The notes beneath the pieces are model-generated. The model was not told the DNA's origin. It worked only from the letters and a program-made list of their open reading frames with translations, and searched no databases. A DNA stretch of 64,000 bases from Chionis minor (taxonomy: Eukaryota; Chordata; Aves; Charadriiformes; Chionididae): the NCBI GenBank assembly GCA_013398295.1, contig VZSF01008499.1, positions 1,330,899-1,394,898 of the forward strand. The letters run 5' to 3'. The position numbers were made by a program, and so were the translations under genes. Each line of letters opens with the position of its first letter. Within the stretch, counting starts at the first letter, position 1. Below, piece by piece: positions 61,346-64,000 of this stretch.

Positions 61346-64000
61346 CTGTCTCCAGAGTAAATCTGCTCACACAGGACGAAATGTTTCTACTTGGAGACTG
61401 TGAAAGCTTTATGCCTACAGACATCATGGATGCTCTCTACCTCCTCCTCCTCCTCCATAACAGTATCAGTGATAAAACCCATGGATCTAACAACTTTGCT
61501 ATAGCTACAGAAAAGTTCACTTTTCAATTTGTTTGGTCAAAGACCAGATGCAGCAACTAAAAATCAAACAATAAATTTTGTCTATAGTCCCACTGTAGCC
61601 TAATACATTCCCAGAGTCAGAAACTTCCATAATATGACAAAATTAAGTATTTTCAAGTACACAGGTGGTAGTGACTCCGACTACTCTGAGCTATGAACTT
61701 TGCCATTCAACTCCAAAAGCAGTTGTCTTCCTGACAGGTCTCTGAACATTTACCCGCTGCGTGTGTCCCTCAGCAAGAAGCCCACCACAGCTTAGTCCCA
61801 CCAAAGCCACCCTTTTTTTCACTCTCTTAAAAGAGTTCAGTCCCTCCATATTCAAGCTCACAATTGGGTAGTAGTTGACAGACACTCTCTGCATTGCCTA
61901 CTCTTTCTCCTGCACTCTCTGTGCGCTGCTGTTGAAAACAATCAGGTTTTGGCAACTGAACAAATTACCAATGCATAAATTAGTATCCATCTGTTATAAC
62001 AGACCCTGGATGCCCTTATAGGTAGCACTGATCAATGCTAGCAAAATCAAATGCACTATTAACTGCAGCTCAGACCAATGATGTACTTTCTAATGGCAGG
62101 ATGGAAAAGACAGTAAAGCATACAACAAAAGCAAGAAAAGGAAAGGAAAATATTCTTACAAACCCTTTTACTACTCTTATGACTTGAAAAAGTAATGACA
62201 ATCAGAGAGAACTGTGGGAGCTGAGCTTCCTTCTACAGCCTGAAAGAAGCCATACCTCACCACTCATCCAAAAAACCATGGCACAAGACAGCACATTCGG
62301 TACCCAGCTGGGAAGGCATGGCAGATCTCTTCCTCACAGTACAGCATCTCCCCTGCCAGGATCCTCTCTGTCCCTGGGGACATACCCTCACAAAGCCAGT
62401 CAGGCGGGCTCCTGACTTCATGGCCTCTGTGAAGCCTTTTAGATAGGGGCAGGTGAGACCCCGTCAGCCTGCCAAAGCCAAGGTGCATATTAACAGGCAG
62501 GTCTCTGCCACGCTTTTTTGTAGCATCTTACACTGCCAGGCAGACCCAAAGCAGTGTAAAACTCAGCTGATCTGACTGCAGTTGCGAGACGCACCTTAGC
62601 CCTTCAGAGTTCCTCAAACAACAAACGCCATCGCTTCCCAAACACGGCTATCTTTCTTTGTAAACACCGCCTTTTGCCTTGCACTCAGTTTCTTCAGTCT
62701 TCCCACAGCCCAGTCCCTTTTCAAAGATATGTTCCTGCCCTCATGTTCCTTTTGCTCAAAGGGGAGATTTTTCAAAGACAATAATAAAGTCAGACCCCAC
62801 TGGCTCGGAAGAGGTGCTACGTGCTTACCTTAAATTTGTGTCTGGAAAAAGAGTTCCTCTGGCTCATGGATTTTTCATCTGTAGAGAACCTGATCTTTCT
62901 GATTTGCATGGACTAAGTGCTCTTCTCTGCTTACTAATTCTGTTACTTAACTACACTGACACTGATCTGAAACATCCAAAAAGACTGAGTGTTTCTACTG
63001 TCTGGGTCCTACTAGTACAACTTGAAAACAGGGAGAAAATACGTAGGCCCAGGCAGTCCAGCTTCACTGCTTGTATTGCAGAAGGACATGTACGAAAAGA
63101 ATATATGAAAGTGAATAAAGCTAAATATTAGATTATAGGATCCTTATTTTAATCTTCTTACATTTTCCTATGCAAGGCAAGGAAATTTAAGTTTTGAGAG
63201 ACAAAATAATCCTAGCTGAGGAATGGGAGTCTCCTTTCTGCCAATTGGGAATGATTTCTCTAGCCATTTTCCTGAAACTTAAAAATAAATCTGTGCCCGG
63301 CCTCCTCTCTTGCATTTAAATAAGAGTGATTTCATGACCTCACTGCTTAAAACTGCCTCACAGGTCACAGAGAAGAAATTTTTCACTGCAGCCATCACTC
63401 ATAGTGACCTTCAAGGAGACTATGAGAGCAGCCAAAATTCTAAAATCCTTTAAGAATGCTTAAAATAGTTGAAAACTAAGCTACCATATTTCAGGCAATA
63501 ATTTTATCCCAACACACAAAGTGGTTTGACACGATCGAGTGTTGTTAGTATAATAGTGATATGTTAATGCAGATACTTTATAGAGTAAATTGTTTATACA
63601 GAGGATCTTGTTCACTGCCTTCACACTGGAAAGAATGCTGCCCTTACTGATTTAAATGCCACCCTGGAGCATGGGTAAGGGGAACTGCAGCACTGCTTAA
63701 ATAAATACTCTATTTGTTGTTTCACATTCCCATGGGGCAAAAAGAATTTCGAAGTATTGGGATAGTTCTTCTAGCTCTTCATTTATTGTTTTCTTAAATT
63801 TTTTTTTCCAGGAAGAGACTAGGATGATGTCGTTTGCCTTTACGTTTTCTCTCAAACATAATAACAGGGACAAGACAGTCTTTGAAGAAGTGAATCCTTT
63901 CCATAGGTGCCTCCCAGGGGTACTGGTCAACCTACAACCCTACATCCTGTGGGTATTTACTTACATACTTATGTCTGTGAGCTGGCAGTTATGAGCATCC
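61346..64000. other. Spacer flanking the transposase relic
   Basis: DNA just upstream (on the minus strand) of the transposase piece contains a (CTC)n run at 61437-61456, which encodes five consecutive Glu in a 40-odd codon minus-strand frame (TDTVMEEEEEVESIHDV). Whether it belongs to the transposon is unclear. A 150-codon plus-strand ORF at 62679-63131 and minus-strand ORFs at 61691-61894, 62264-62488 and 63697-63930 have no recognisable domain. The rest is ordinary AT-rich DNA. Confidence 0.5.

Noticed and set aside
62679..63131. 150-codon plus-strand ORF
   Set aside because: An ORF of this length is expected about once by chance in 64 kb at this GC content; it opens on TTG, and no domain is recognised.
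1..64000. CRISPR arrays, operons, ribosome binding sites, rRNA and tRNA genes, endogenous retroviral genes
   Set aside because: None was seen. The CR1 content and base composition mark this as vertebrate nuclear DNA, and no retroviral gag, pol or env motif or paired long terminal repeats were noticed by eye.

Overview
This is a gene-poor, AT-rich stretch of vertebrate nuclear DNA, almost certainly from a bird. The diagnostic evidence is CR1 LINE retrotransposons: five pieces are recognisable from their conserved protein motifs and from the typical CR1 3' tail. Long runs of A or T, T/G-rich tracts, AT-rich spacers and no dense coding potential fit a gene desert or large introns on an avian macrochromosome. 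No complete protein-coding gene, rRNA, tRNA, CRISPR array, operon or bacterial-type signal is visible.

Layout. About 1.56-1.99 kb holds a piece of the 5' (endonuclease) part of CR1 ORF2. At 6.80-7.95 kb lies a 5'-truncated CR1 on the minus strand with an intact 3' end. At 12.55-12.75 kb is an old MIR-like SINE relic with a 28-bp minisatellite expanded inside it. Short CR1 3' ends on the plus strand lie at 31.59-31.98 kb and 46.11-46.67 kb, and an older, more diverged CR1 at 47.76-48.80 kb. A minus-strand block at 34.2-34.5 kb resembles part of securin (PTTG1). A 47-codon minus-strand ORF at 50.0-50.16 kb sits in a CpG-rich island with a downstream poly(A) signal. At 61.05-61.35 kb the minus strand encodes the C-terminal part of a Harbinger (HARBI1/ALP1-like) DDE transposase, the most clear-cut non-CR1 protein signal here.

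The rest is single-copy-looking non-coding DNA with simple repeats. Several open frames bounded by good splice consensus sequences (11.4, 16.4, 27.4, 29.6, 30.4 and 38.3 kb) are listed as low-confidence candidate exons. No protein family was recognised in any of them, and in 64 kb some such matches are expected by chance.

The genes do not work together as a system. The content is a fossil record of retrotransposition (CR1, MIR-like SINE), cut-and-paste transposition (Harbinger) and perhaps pseudogene debris. No convincing new biological system was found. The items most worth a second look are the Harbinger relic, the SINE-derived minisatellite, the securin-like block and the 50-kb CpG-rich small ORF.
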